In this document: piece after piece, positions 35,770 through 44,604 of the stretch
Layout: every line of letters starts with the position of its first letter
How positions within the stretch are numbered: position 1 is the stretch's first letter
Translations under genes and position numbers: made by a program
Assembly: GCA_029558535.1 (NCBI GenBank)
Contig: JAKQEK010000452.1
Coordinates: forward strand, 62,001 to 126,000
Direction of reading: 5' to 3'
Length of the DNA stretch: 64,000 nucleotides
Source: Bacteroidota bacterium
Lineage (GTDB): Bacteria > Bacteroidota > Bacteroidia > Bacteroidales > ML635J-15
Notes under the pieces: generated by a model
Database searches by the model: none
Told to the model about the DNA's origin: nothing
The model's input: only the letters and a program-made list of their open reading frames with translations

Positions 35770-38322
35770 ATGAAAAAATTTGCATTACGAAACTTGCTAT
35801 ATTATATAATTAGTTCGTTTATTCTGGCATTATTAGTATCAAACTGTACAAATGTTAACAGTGACAATGCTGATAAAAAACAATATCCCAAACCTCAAAC
35901 TACACAGATAGTGAGAGAAAAGGATGAAGGTAGCGAATGGAAAAACCGTCTCGAATGGATAGATCAAATGCACAAATGTGATAGCAGTATTAATTGGCGT
36001 ACTGCTAATTATTTGATAAGACAAGAAAAAGCGGAAAATCGTAAAACTTTTAGCAATCACAAAAGTGGAACAATAAACATAGAGGATATTTTGATTGGCT
36101 ACTGGCGCGAAACCGGCAGCAATAATCTTGCTGGCAGAACTCATTACACAGAATACGATCCTGAAGTTGACTCAATTTACTGTGCGAGTTCTGGTGGCAA
36201 TATCTGGAAGGCAGACCTTAATGGAAATGGCTGGACAGTTTTAAACGATGGATTTAAAATTGATGATATAAAAATGATACGAAAAATTTCAAATTTTGAA
36301 ACACCTCGGTTATTAGTTGCCTCAGGTGGTTGGGGCGTACCTGGATTCTACTATTCTGATGATGACGGACAATCTTGGACTGCTTCAACAGGATTAAATG
36401 ATATAGCCAACTGGGGATATGTTATCAAGGCTGTTGTTGCTGACGATGCAATTCGTACTATATATTTGTTAGCTATGGAATGGAATTATTCAGAATGGGA
36501 AAAACAAACTTCATTATATGTTTCGGAAAACTCAGGAGTTACGTTTACAAAAAAGCAAACATGGCTCGAATCGGAATATGGCAGTGAAGAAAACTTCGAC
36601 ATTTGGTGCGACCGTGAAGGTCAAGATTGTTACATATTTGCTTCCAATGCTATTTATACCATTGACAACTATGATTTTTCTTTAAATTATGTTGGTGCAC
36701 CTGATATAACAAATCCGGGTAGTATTTTACTTTCCGGCTGCGAAACTGAAACCGAAACATATATTTATCTAGGGGTTTATTCATCTGAAGGCATTGAGTT
36801 TTATCAGTCAACTGACGGCGGATTAAACTGGACAGCAAGAGGCAGTGTTTATGAAAGCCCATTTATGAAGAACAGTTTGATGGTTTCTCAAAAATATCCA
36901 AACACTTTATATTATGGAGGAGTCGAATGCTACCGCAGTACAAATGGTGGAAACAATTGGACAAGAATAAACGAATGGTGGGAATATTACTCCGATATAG
37001 AGAATCTGCTACATGCGGATATTCCTGGAATTAACTCATATATTGATAGTGAAAACAACGAATTTATTTACATAAACACAGATGGCGGAACATATATTTC
37101 GCATAATCAATTGCAGACTGTAAAAAACATTTCTATGCTGGATCACAATGTTGGACAGTTTTATTCAGTTTATTCGCACAAGACAAATTCAAACTACATC
37201 TTTGCCGGTTCTCAGGATCAGGGTTATCAGTTATGTAATTCGAATTCCGGAACAGGCACGTCAGCATTTACACAAATTTTAAGTGGAGACTACGGACATC
37301 TGGTTTCGGGTGACGGAGGAAACAGCCTTTGGATGGTATATCCGGGGTTTGCTGCATATTATCCTTCGGCAATTGGTTCTCCATATGATTCTTACTGGTG
37401 GGAATTCGAATGTTCCGGTCAGTTTTGGATACCACCTCTTATGCCTCATCCGACAGCTTCAAATATTTGTTATCTCGGTGGGGGAACAACAGGCAGCGGG
37501 ACACATATATTTGAAATGATGTATAGTATGGGAACAGTCTTAACAAATGAACTATCTTACGATTTCAGTGGTAATAGCGGAGCAACAGCAATTTCGGCCA
37601 TGGCATTTTCACCCATAAATTCTGACTATCGCTATGTAATGAACGGAAATGGAGAATTCTTCAAATCTACAAACGGAGGTAACACATGGTCAATGACAAA
37701 TGCTTTCGACGGTCCGGATGGTAATTACCTTTACGGAGCAGCAATTGTACCGTCAACCGAAACTCTGGGTGTAGTCTATGTTGCAGGTTCAGGTTATTCA
37801 AATCCAGCAGTTTACAAATCTACCAATAACGGGGTTAGTTTCTCCCCAATAAGTTCCGGATTGCCATCAACTATGGTATATGAGATGGTCGCTACAGCCG
37901 GAGATGAATATTTGTTTGCTGCAACTGACGCAGGTCCTTATGTATTTATTTCGTCTCAAAACCAATGGTATGATCTTGCTCAAAATCAAGCTCCAGACCA
38001 AACATACTGGACTGTTGATTTCGATCCTAATACCGCAACAGTAAGATTTGGAACGTATGGAAGGGGAATATGGGATTTTAAGATTACTTCAGGTCTCGTT
38101 GAAAAAGAAGATTTTGTTACAGAAATGCTTAAAATTTATCCTAATCCTGCTTCAGATTTTATAAAGATTGAGGGTTTTAATGGAATTGGGTATATATACA
38201 CTCTTTATGGAAAAAAAGTTAAGGAAATAAAACATGGAATAAATAATATAACAGAATTATCACCGGGAGTTTATATCATAAAAACTGAAAAATCATCTTG
38301 TAAATTCATTAAAGCCGAATAA
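35770..38322 (+). CDS. Secreted T9SS protein with BNR/sortilin-type beta-propeller repeats
   Basis: An 850-residue exported protein. The N-terminal hydrophobic signal ends near SNC (residue about 26). The body has repeated Asp-box-like motifs (SDDDGQSWTAS, STDGGLNWTARG, STNGGNNWTRI, STNGGNTWSMTN, STNNGVSF) as in BNR/VPS10-type propellers. The last 75 residues (ILKIYPNPASDF-like start KIYPNPASDFIKIEG, ending KFIKAE) are a type A C-terminal sorting domain for the type IX secretion system. No catalytic residues could be assigned; a sialidase activity should not be inferred from Asp boxes alone. It is transcribed alone, between a terminator and lemA. Confidence 0.85.
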   Translation: MKKFALRNLLYYIISSFILALLVSNCTNVNSDNADKKQYPKPQTTQIVREKDEGSEWKNRLEWIDQMHKCDSSINWRTANYLIRQEKAENRKTFSNHKSGTINIEDILIGYWRETGSNNLAGRTHYTEYDPEVDSIYCASSGGNIWKADLNGNGWTVLNDGFKIDDIKMIRKISNFETPRLLVASGGWGVPGFYYSDDDGQSWTASTGLNDIANWGYVIKAVVADDAIRTIYLLAMEWNYSEWEKQTSLYVSENSGVTFTKKQTWLESEYGSEENFDIWCDREGQDCYIFASNAIYTIDNYDFSLNYVGAPDITNPGSILLSGCETETETYIYLGVYSSEGIEFYQSTDGGLNWTARGSVYESPFMKNSLMVSQKYPNTLYYGGVECYRSTNGGNNWTRINEWWEYYSDIENLLHADIPGINSYIDSENNEFIYINTDGGTYISHNQLQTVKNISMLDHNVGQFYSVYSHKTNSNYIFAGSQDQGYQLCNSNSGTGTSAFTQILSGDYGHLVSGDGGNSLWMVYPGFAAYYPSAIGSPYDSYWWEFECSGQFWIPPLMPHPTASNICYLGGGTTGSGTHIFEMMYSMGTVLTNELSYDFSGNSGATAISAMAFSPINSDYRYVMNGNGEFFKSTNGGNTWSMTNAFDGPDGNYLYGAAIVPSTETLGVVYVAGSGYSNPAVYKSTNNGVSFSPISSGLPSTMVYEMVATAGDEYLFAATDAGPYVFISSQNQWYDLAQNQAPDQTYWTVDFDPNTATVRFGTYGRGIWDFKITSGLVEKEDFVTEMLKIYPNPASDFIKIEGFNGIGYIYTLYGKKVKEIKHGINNITELSPGVYIIKTEKSSCKFIKAE

Positions 38323-38429
38323 GTATTACTGTAAAAAAGAAATCTTTTTGTCATATAAAAACAATAAGGTAAATAATTTACTGTTTATTTATTACAATTT
38401 TCTTATTTTTGTAACAAATAATTACAACT

Positions 38430-39080
38430 ATGGCAAAGAATCAAAATGAACCAAAAGTAAAAGGACTTGGATGTCTTGGATTTACAGTTTTCGGACTACC
38501 ATTAATAATTGCAACAGTCTTACTATTACTCTGGGTCGGTTGGTATGCATTTTCGACATACAACAAATGTGTTGAAGCCAACGAAACTGTTAAAAATTCA
38601 TGGTCTAATGTCGAAAACGCATACCAAAAGCGTATGGATCTTATACCAAACATTGTAGCAACAGTAAAGGGCTATGCCGAACATGAACAAGAAACATTTG
38701 TTGCTGTAACAGAAGCACGAGCAAAAGCATCATCTATCAACTTTGATGCTGACAATTTAACTGAAGAAAACATTGCAGCTTTTGATGCCGCTCAGGAAGA
38801 ATTAACAGGAGCATTAAGCCGTTTACTCGTAACTGTTGAAGCTTATCCTCAATTATTGGCAAATCAGAATTTTCTCGATTTACAAAATGAACTAAAAGTA
38901 ATCGAATCTGAAATTATTGTAAGAAGGGATGAATTCAATTCTACTGTTAAAGCTTATAATGTTTTAGTATTAAAATTCCCGAGAAATTTATTTGCAAGAA
39001 TGTTTGGATATAAGGAAAGACCATATTTCAAGGCTAAAGAAGGTGCTGAAAATGCTCCTGAAGTAAGTTTTGAAGACTAA
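38430..39080 (+). CDS. lemA: LemA family membrane protein
   Basis: A 216-residue protein with one membrane segment near residues 17-40 and a long helical cytoplasmic/periplasmic part with the LemA signature: YNKCVEANETVKNSWSNVE, YQKRMDLIPNIVATVKGYA, NELKVIESEI, and YNVLVLKFPRNLFARMFGY. LemA function is not settled; members are common in bacteria and often near membrane proteases, though none is adjacent here. TATTTTTG at 38404-38411 is a good -7 element 19 bases before the ATG. The gene ends overlapping the convergent HAD gene by 4 bases. Confidence 0.93.
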   Translation: MAKNQNEPKVKGLGCLGFTVFGLPLIIATVLLLLWVGWYAFSTYNKCVEANETVKNSWSNVENAYQKRMDLIPNIVATVKGYAEHEQETFVAVTEARAKASSINFDADNLTEENIAAFDAAQEELTGALSRLLVTVEAYPQLLANQNFLDLQNELKVIESEIIVRRDEFNSTVKAYNVLVLKFPRNLFARMFGYKERPYFKAKEGAENAPEVSFED

Positions 39081-39904
39081 TATAGTTTTTCTATAAGATT
39101 TGCTACTCCATCTTCCTGATTTGACTCAATAAGATTAAATTCTTTTTGAAGTTCAATTGGTGAATTGGCAACAACATAAGCATTTTCTAAACTGACATAT
39201 TTTAGCATATCAAGATCGTAATAATCATTCCCTACTGCAACAATATGATTATGATTAATTGTGTGCATCAATTTAAGATATTCTATTCCCGAAGCCTTAG
39301 ATACACCCGAAGGTAATATTTCAACCCACATTGTTTTTTTATCTATTGGACTTGTTGCCCGTATCACTTTTAAATTTTTAAATATGCTCTTCAATTTCTG
39401 ATATTGCTCAACTTCATTGCAAAATACCACAAACTGTGAAGCTTTTTCGGGACATTCTTTAACTGAAAATATTCCTCGTGATTCATAGTGTTGTATTCGT
39501 CTCATGTAATCTCCCGATGGTTCTTTTTTACTGTAACAGTGAAAAAAATGATTATCAGGTACTGGAAATTGTACCATAAAATCATAATCGTTTTTTATCA
39601 GATATGAATATATCTCTTTTGTTGAAATCTGATTAAGTAAATATTTTTGTAGTAATGTTTTGCTTTGCCAATTATAAATCCCAATACCAGATGAAAAAAT
39701 TAAATAATCTATCGGGAAAGCATCATTAATTGCATTTCTAAATGAAAATAAATTCCTTCCTGTCGCAATAACTCTGAGAATCCCCTTTTCTCCTATCCTT
39801 TTCAACTGATATCTTGCATGTAAAGACACTTCACTATTATCATCAGCGAGCGTTCCATCAAAATCAGTAACAAACATCTTCAAAGTATCAACTATGGAAT
39901 TCAT
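39077..39904 (-). CDS. HAD-superfamily (Cof-type) phosphatase
   Basis: A 275-residue hydrolase with the four HAD motifs: FVTDFDGTLADD (nucleophile Asp), IATGRNL, the Lys in the middle of the cap, and AVGNDYYDLDML. The large C2-type cap fits the Cof/YidA subgroup that dephosphorylates sugar phosphates or nucleotides. The specific substrate cannot be told. It converges on lemA (4-base overlap of the 3' ends), and TTATCCACAAATTAACC lies just upstream of its start. Confidence 0.9.
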   Translation of the reverse strand: MNSIVDTLKMFVTDFDGTLADDNSEVSLHARYQLKRIGEKGILRVIATGRNLFSFRNAINDAFPIDYLIFSSGIGIYNWQSKTLLQKYLLNQISTKEIYSYLIKNDYDFMVQFPVPDNHFFHCYSKKEPSGDYMRRIQHYESRGIFSVKECPEKASQFVVFCNEVEQYQKLKSIFKNLKVIRATSPIDKKTMWVEILPSGVSKASGIEYLKLMHTINHNHIVAVGNDYYDLDMLKYVSLENAYVVANSPIELQKEFNLIESNQEDGVANLIEKLY

Positions 39905-39970
39905 AACTTTATAAAAATACTAATTGATTTGTTATCCACAAATTAACCTGATATAAAACATAATAATAAA

Positions 39971-39998
39971 AAACGGAAGACTACTGAATCTTCCGTTT
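39971..39998 (-). terminator. Terminator of the lipoprotein gene at 40020-40601
   Basis: AAACGGAAGA (39971-39980) and TCTTCCGTTT (39989-39998) form a 10-bp stem with an eight-base loop. On the minus strand it is followed by a T-rich stretch. It lies 21 bases past the lipoprotein stop. Confidence 0.85.
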
Positions 39999-40019
39999 CG
40001 TAATAGTTTTAAATAAAAT

Positions 40020-40601
40020 CTATTTGATATCTTTAATATTTACCCAATACAAAACATTAATACCCTTTGACTGCCCAGGAACTTCATATGTAAATACTGG
40101 GGCAACAGCAATAACTCTTTTGCAGAATTCATCATTTTCGTAATACCATTCCTCCAGAAATCTTAGAGCTATAATTTGGTCTTTTGCAATAGGCACCTTA
40201 TTGGCAACTTTTTTCACTTCTTCAGATTCTTCTTTCTTTACATCAATATATTCAAACACATACCATTCTTTTTCAAATAAATTAACAAGAGATTCATTTG
40301 GAATCAATTCAAATTTCTCATAATCACCAAGTACATCATAATAATACGATTTAATCTTTCCGGATTTTACATCATCAAAAAGTTTTATTCTCAACTTTTC
40401 CAGATCAACATCGGGAATATTGAGCCAAAACCAGTCTCTTTCAAAATCTTCCTGAGTAACAAGATCTTCGTTAACAATCGAAACATCATACATTATTTTT
40501 TTCGTAATGATTTCCTTGGCAGATTCTTTATTTCCTCCACATGAAATAAATGTCGTTGCAAATGCGACAAAAATAATTGATAAAATAATTCTGGTTTTCA
40601 T
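40020..40601 (-). CDS. Hypothetical lipoprotein
   Basis: A 193-residue protein with signal peptide and lipobox (FISCGGN, Cys at residue about 21). The rest is a mixed charged globular domain with no family I recognise; DWFWLNIPDVDLEKLR and LRFLEEWYYENDEFCKRV are its most distinctive segments. The latter resembles proteins annotated simply as conserved in Bacteroidota. It stands alone, with promoter (40627-40656) and terminator, next to the 110-bp repeats. Confidence 0.8.
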   Translation of the reverse strand: MKTRIILSIIFVAFATTFISCGGNKESAKEIITKKIMYDVSIVNEDLVTQEDFERDWFWLNIPDVDLEKLRIKLFDDVKSGKIKSYYYDVLGDYEKFELIPNESLVNLFEKEWYVFEYIDVKKEESEEVKKVANKVPIAKDQIIALRFLEEWYYENDEFCKRVIAVAPVFTYEVPGQSKGINVLYWVNIKDIK

Positions 40602-40626
40602 AGTCTATAATTTTATATTAACAAAA

Positions 40627-40656
40627 CAAATATACTTATTTCATTAATAAAACAGA
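40627..40656 (-). promoter_or_regulatory. Promoter of the lipoprotein gene
   Basis: On the minus strand TCTG (40656-40653; three of four to TTTG), 18 bases and TATATTTG (40634-40627), which matches TAnnTTTG. It is 26 bases before the start codon at 40601. Confidence 0.5.
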
Positions 40657-40704
40657 TATTTTTCTCATTAATAATTATTGTGGTTAATAATCATGCTGTT
40701 CCCT

Positions 40705-41020
40705 TTATCCGTTACTTAACCGTTAATAAACGGCTATAAAACATAAAACCTTGATTAACAACGACATGCAACATCGTTTTATAATTTAAGATTTGATCAT
40801 TTTAATTTTTCTTATTATCCGTTACTTAACCGTTAATAAACGGCTATGAAATATAATACCTTGATTAACAACGACATGCAACATCTCCTTGTAATTTAAA
40901 TTTTGATCATTGAAATTTTTATTATTATCCGTTACTTAACCGTTAATAAACGGTTAAGTAATATAAAACCTTGATTAACAACAACATACAACAACTCTTG
41001 TAAAATGAATTTTAAGTTTA
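40705..41020. repeat. Three tandem 110-bp repeats with an inverted-repeat core
   Basis: Copies begin at 40705, 40815 and 40925, an exact period of 110. Each opens with an invariant block of about 29 bases (TTATCCGTTACTTAACCG, then TTAATAAACGG), followed by a variable part and a second conserved block (CCTTGATTAACAAC, then GACATGCAACA in copies 1 and 2; slightly changed in copy 3). In copy 3 the first block is a perfect 11-bp inverted repeat (TTACTTAACCG / CGGTTAAGTAA around eight bases); in copies 1 and 2 the right arm is altered after CGG. No coding frame spans them. The region from 40602 to 41095 has no gene. Confidence 0.9.
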
Positions 41021-41095
41021 GGTTTTGAATTTCGTTATTTCTTTGTGTAACATAGTATTACTTTGTTATACAAACAAGGTGGAGCAATGTTTCAA

Positions 41096-42349
41096 TCAAT
41101 ATCTTTCAACAAAATCTATAACAAACCTGAAAATATTCTGGTAAGCTGCTAAATTAAGGTCATCGGGAATATCAGTCGGTTGATGATAGTTATTATTATC
41201 ACCGTGAGTGCAAATAAAAACTGCCTTTACTCCTTTTTCATAAAACGGAGCATGATCGCTAGACCATGTTGCACCGGTACAAGTCATTTTATCAAAATAC
41301 TGCTGTTCATTATTCATCACATTCAACAATGAATCAACATCAGGATATTCTTTTGCGTTAAGCATCATCACACCTTTTTCACCTGTACCAACCATATCAA
41401 AATTGAACATGACCTTAACCATTGATAATTCAAACGGAGGATTATTTGCCATATAGGTTGACCCAAGCAAACCTGCTTCTTCGCCACTAAACAAAGCGAA
41501 CACCATTGTATAATCAGGTTTTTTTCCTGATTTATAAAACTTCGCCAAATTCAGAACCATAGAAACACCGCTTGCATTATCATTTGCACCCGGATACATA
41601 ACATTACCCATCATTCCCAAATGATCATAATGTGCAGTAATTAAAACTACCGAATCAGTCTTACCTTTTACAAACCCAACAACGTTTCTGGTTTTATAAT
41701 CTTTTACAAAGTCATTTGCAATTTTAATATAAACCGAATCCGCTTCCTTATTAATTTTATCAGGGATAACCTGAATACTTATATATTCATTTATTTTTGT
41801 CCTTGCAGTAAATTTCAGATGACCCGAACCTTCAATAACGCCCTTTGCATTGATATAATTTTTAGCAAAAATAGTATTTGCAAAAGCATATAGCTCAGGA
41901 TTATTTAATTCAGTAGAATCAATACATATAATATTATCTGAATGATCATCAGATAAGAAATGTCTTAAAACCCATTGGTTCGTCAATGTTGTTTTTGTTA
42001 TCCATTCGACTTTAAATTTCCCTTCTACATTTGGAGAAGACGGAATAACAATAAAATCAGTTGACGGCTGTAATTGTGAATCACCAAAAACAAATATAGG
42101 CATTTCAACCAGTCTGTTAATATCTGTTGTATATTCCTGATAGTATGTTTCCCAAAATTTATCAAGACCTATTTTCTCAAATTCAGCCTCCAGAAAACAA
42201 GCAGCAATACTATCTCCATAATTCACATAACCACGACCATAATATTTCTCGCTGCATAATTCGTTGATAATTCTTTTAGTGTAAGTCATATCCTGAGAAA
42301 AAACGGCTAACTGCAGGCTTACGAATAAAATTAAGAATAGATTTTTCAT
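41096..42349 (-). CDS. M28-family zinc metallopeptidase, exported
   Basis: A 417-residue protein with signal peptide (FLILFVSLQLAVFSQ). The peptidase domain has the two-zinc ligand set: TAHYDHLG (His), PGANDNASG (Asp), SGEEAGL (Glu, with catalytic Glu), FDMVG (Asp) and NYHQPTD (His). The N-terminal half (about 20-190) looks like an inserted or PA-type region. Likely an aminopeptidase acting in the periplasm or outside. It is 8 bases downstream of mgtE on the same strand, so they are probably co-transcribed, perhaps only by position. Confidence 0.9.
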   Translation of the reverse strand: MKNLFLILFVSLQLAVFSQDMTYTKRIINELCSEKYYGRGYVNYGDSIAACFLEAEFEKIGLDKFWETYYQEYTTDINRLVEMPIFVFGDSQLQPSTDFIVIPSSPNVEGKFKVEWITKTTLTNQWVLRHFLSDDHSDNIICIDSTELNNPELYAFANTIFAKNYINAKGVIEGSGHLKFTARTKINEYISIQVIPDKINKEADSVYIKIANDFVKDYKTRNVVGFVKGKTDSVVLITAHYDHLGMMGNVMYPGANDNASGVSMVLNLAKFYKSGKKPDYTMVFALFSGEEAGLLGSTYMANNPPFELSMVKVMFNFDMVGTGEKGVMMLNAKEYPDVDSLLNVMNNEQQYFDKMTCTGATWSSDHAPFYEKGVKAVFICTHGDNNNYHQPTDIPDDLNLAAYQNIFRFVIDFVERY

Positions 42350-42357
42350 ATAAATAA

Positions 42358-43719
42358 TTAAACAAAATAAGCAAAAATTCCTCTGGCTATCATAAGGTAA
42401 ATAAAAATCCCTATTATATCATTTGAGGTTGTAATAAAAGGTCCCGTAGCAATAGCCGGGTCAATTTTTATTTTATTTAAAAACAACGGAATAAATGTTC
42501 CAAAGACTGTTGCAAAAACAACTACAGAAAAAAGAGATATGCTTACAGTTAATGTCAATGCAAAATTGTCAGAAAAAATAAGGTTATACAAAAATATAAG
42601 TGAAGCACAAACCAATCCATTAACAAGACCGACTTTGAATTCTTTAAAAAGTTTTCTGGACATACTGTGCAAGTCAATATCTCCACTTGCCAGACCTTGC
42701 ACTACAATTGCAGAAGATTGAACTCCGGCATTACCTCCGGTTGCAACGATTAAAGGTAAAAACAATGCTAACACAGCATATTTCTCAATATCTTCTTCGT
42801 AAATACCAAGTATAAGCGAACCTGCAATACCACCAAGCATACCGATCAGTAACCAGGGAATACGTGAACGCGACTGACGAATAACATTATCAGAAAAGTC
42901 AACATCCTGAGTAATACCTGACATCAACTGATAATCCTCCTCAGCTTCTTCGCGAATAACATCTACGACATCATCAATAGTAATTCTCCCCATCAATCGC
43001 CCGATACCATCCACAACTGGCACCGCAACAAGGTCGTATTTTTCCATAATTTTTGCGACCTCTTCCCCATCAGTTTCAGTTTTTACAGAAATTACATCAG
43101 GGTCAACAATACTGCTGATTTTTTTATTTGTCGAACTAAACAACAAATCTTTTAATGCAACAGTGCCTTTGAGTATATTGTTGTCGTCAACAACATACAA
43201 ATAATAGATCTCATCAATATCCTCTGCTTGATCCCGCATTTCTCCAAGCGCTTGTTTTACTGTCAGATTTTCATTTATAGAAACAAGCTCTTTAGCCATA
43301 AGACCACCGGCAGTATCTTCATCATAATTTAACAGATCAACAATATCTCCAGCCTGCTCAAGGTCTTTTATATGCGAAATGATTTCATCTGTTCGCTGTT
43401 CGTCCAAATCACCTAAAATATCAGCAGCATCATCAGAGTCCATCTGTCCGATAAGCTTTTCAGCTAAAATTTCGGTTGGTATAATGGCTAACAAATTCTG
43501 CCTCTCTTCTTCCTGAATTTCTACTAATACATCAGCAGCAGTCTCGTGATCGAGTAATAAAAACAGAAACTTGGCATCTTCTATGTCAATTTCTTCGAAA
43601 AACTCGGCAATATCTGCAGGGTGCATTTCTTTTAACAAGTCTGAAGCGACATCCTTGTTGTTTTCATCAATGCACAGCCTTAGATTTTCGAAAAACTCTT
43701 TATTTAGTTCTTTGGCCAT
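42358..43719 (-). CDS. mgtE: MgtE magnesium transporter
   Basis: A 453-residue Mg2+ channel. An N-terminal MgtE_N helical domain (LLKEMHPADIAEFFEEID, then DSDDAADILGDLDEQR), a CBS pair (about 135-255; MAKELVSINENLTV and VPVVDGIGRLMGRITIDDVV) and a membrane domain of five helices (IPWLLIGMLGGIAG, PLIVATGGNAGVQS, with the pore NAGVQ). All family parts are in place and the length is normal. A possible -7 element CAAAATTA (minus strand) at 43736-43743 precedes the start. The downstream M28 peptidase is in the same transcript. Confidence 0.95.
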   Translation of the reverse strand: MAKELNKEFFENLRLCIDENNKDVASDLLKEMHPADIAEFFEEIDIEDAKFLFLLLDHETAADVLVEIQEEERQNLLAIIPTEILAEKLIGQMDSDDAADILGDLDEQRTDEIISHIKDLEQAGDIVDLLNYDEDTAGGLMAKELVSINENLTVKQALGEMRDQAEDIDEIYYLYVVDDNNILKGTVALKDLLFSSTNKKISSIVDPDVISVKTETDGEEVAKIMEKYDLVAVPVVDGIGRLMGRITIDDVVDVIREEAEEDYQLMSGITQDVDFSDNVIRQSRSRIPWLLIGMLGGIAGSLILGIYEEDIEKYAVLALFLPLIVATGGNAGVQSSAIVVQGLASGDIDLHSMSRKLFKEFKVGLVNGLVCASLIFLYNLIFSDNFALTLTVSISLFSVVVFATVFGTFIPLFLNKIKIDPAIATGPFITTSNDIIGIFIYLMIARGIFAYFV

Positions 43720-43778
43720 AATCTCTATTTAACTACAAAATTATAATTATCTTTCAGTTTATAAAAAAAAACTGTCCC

Positions 43779-44537
43779 TTACTTATATATTAATTCAGTT
43801 AATTTTACAAAATCTTCAGGACTTAACTGTTCTGGTCTAAGTGATAAATAGTGATTATTAAAATCAAATTTTTCAGGTAAAATACTTTTTAAGGAATTCC
43901 TTATCGTTTTACGTCTCTGATTGAAAGCTGTTTTAACAACCTTTAATAATTGTTTTTCGTTAATGCCTTCAATATGATCTCTGTATCTGGTAAGTCGTAT
44001 TACACCAGATTTAACTTTGGGGGGGGGAATAAATACATTTTCGTTGACTGTAAACAAATATTCAATTTTATAGAATAATTGAATTATCACACTTAAGATT
44101 CCATAAGTTTTATTACCATGTGAGGAAGCCATGCGTTCTGCAACTTCTTTTTGAATCATGCATACTACTTCAGGAATTCTGTGCTTTTCTTCCAAAATCT
44201 TAAAAAAAATCTGTGATGAAATATTATAAGGCAAATTTCCAACAACACAAAACTCATTTTCCAAAATTTTCGAAATATCAGTTTTTAAAAAATCTGCATG
44301 AATCAATCTAAACTTATTATCATAGTTCTTTCTTAGATATTCAACCGATTCAATATCAATCTCAATAAGACTGAGATTAAAATTTTTGCAAATGAGTTTT
44401 TCGGTTAGCACACCTGTTCCCGGACCAATTTCAAGTACCGGCAAAGCATTCTCATTTATTAACGAATCTGCAATTTTACCTGCAATATTCTTATCTGCAA
44501 GAAAATGTTGACCTAAATATTTTTTAGCTTTGATCAT
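43779..44537 (-). CDS. rsmA: RsmA (KsgA), 16S rRNA dimethyladenosine transferase
   Basis: A 252-residue SAM-dependent enzyme that dimethylates two adjacent adenosines near the 3' end of 16S rRNA. AKKYLGQHFLADKNIAGKI, VLEIGPGTGVLTEKL, IEIDIESV, NLPYNISSQIFFKIL (target-adenosine motif) and FIPPPKVKSGVIRL are all present. The codons of the three-Pro segment PPP are a run of nine C on the coding strand (nine G at 44019-44027). The start is divergent from the membrane protein gene at 44605. Confidence 0.96.
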   Translation of the reverse strand: MIKAKKYLGQHFLADKNIAGKIADSLINENALPVLEIGPGTGVLTEKLICKNFNLSLIEIDIESVEYLRKNYDNKFRLIHADFLKTDISKILENEFCVVGNLPYNISSQIFFKILEEKHRIPEVVCMIQKEVAERMASSHGNKTYGILSVIIQLFYKIEYLFTVNENVFIPPPKVKSGVIRLTRYRDHIEGINEKQLLKVVKTAFNQRRKTIRNSLKSILPEKFDFNNHYLSLRPEQLSPEDFVKLTELIYK

Positions 44538-44579
44538 AAGGCAAAGTTCGTATTATTTACCAATGTAACAAACAAATAT

Positions 44580-44587
44580 TATCTTTG
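44580..44587 (+). promoter_or_regulatory. Candidate -7 element of the membrane-protein pair
   Basis: TATCTTTG matches TAnnTTTG, with TTTA at 44556-44559 a weak -33 at 20 bases. It is 18 bases before the GTG start at 44605. Confidence 0.45.
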
Positions 44588-44604
44588 CTTGCAAAATATC
44601 TATT

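Noticed and set aside
35770-38322. Sialidase activity from Asp-box repeats
   Set aside because: Asp boxes occur in many propellers, and no catalytic Arg triad or Tyr/Glu pair could be identified.
39932-39940. TTATCCACA, an exact DnaA-box consensus near the 110-bp repeats, hinting at a replication origin
   Set aside because: A single 9-mer is expected by chance about every 130 kb per two strands, the repeats carry TTATCCGTT instead, and no dnaA, dnaN or gyrase gene is nearby.
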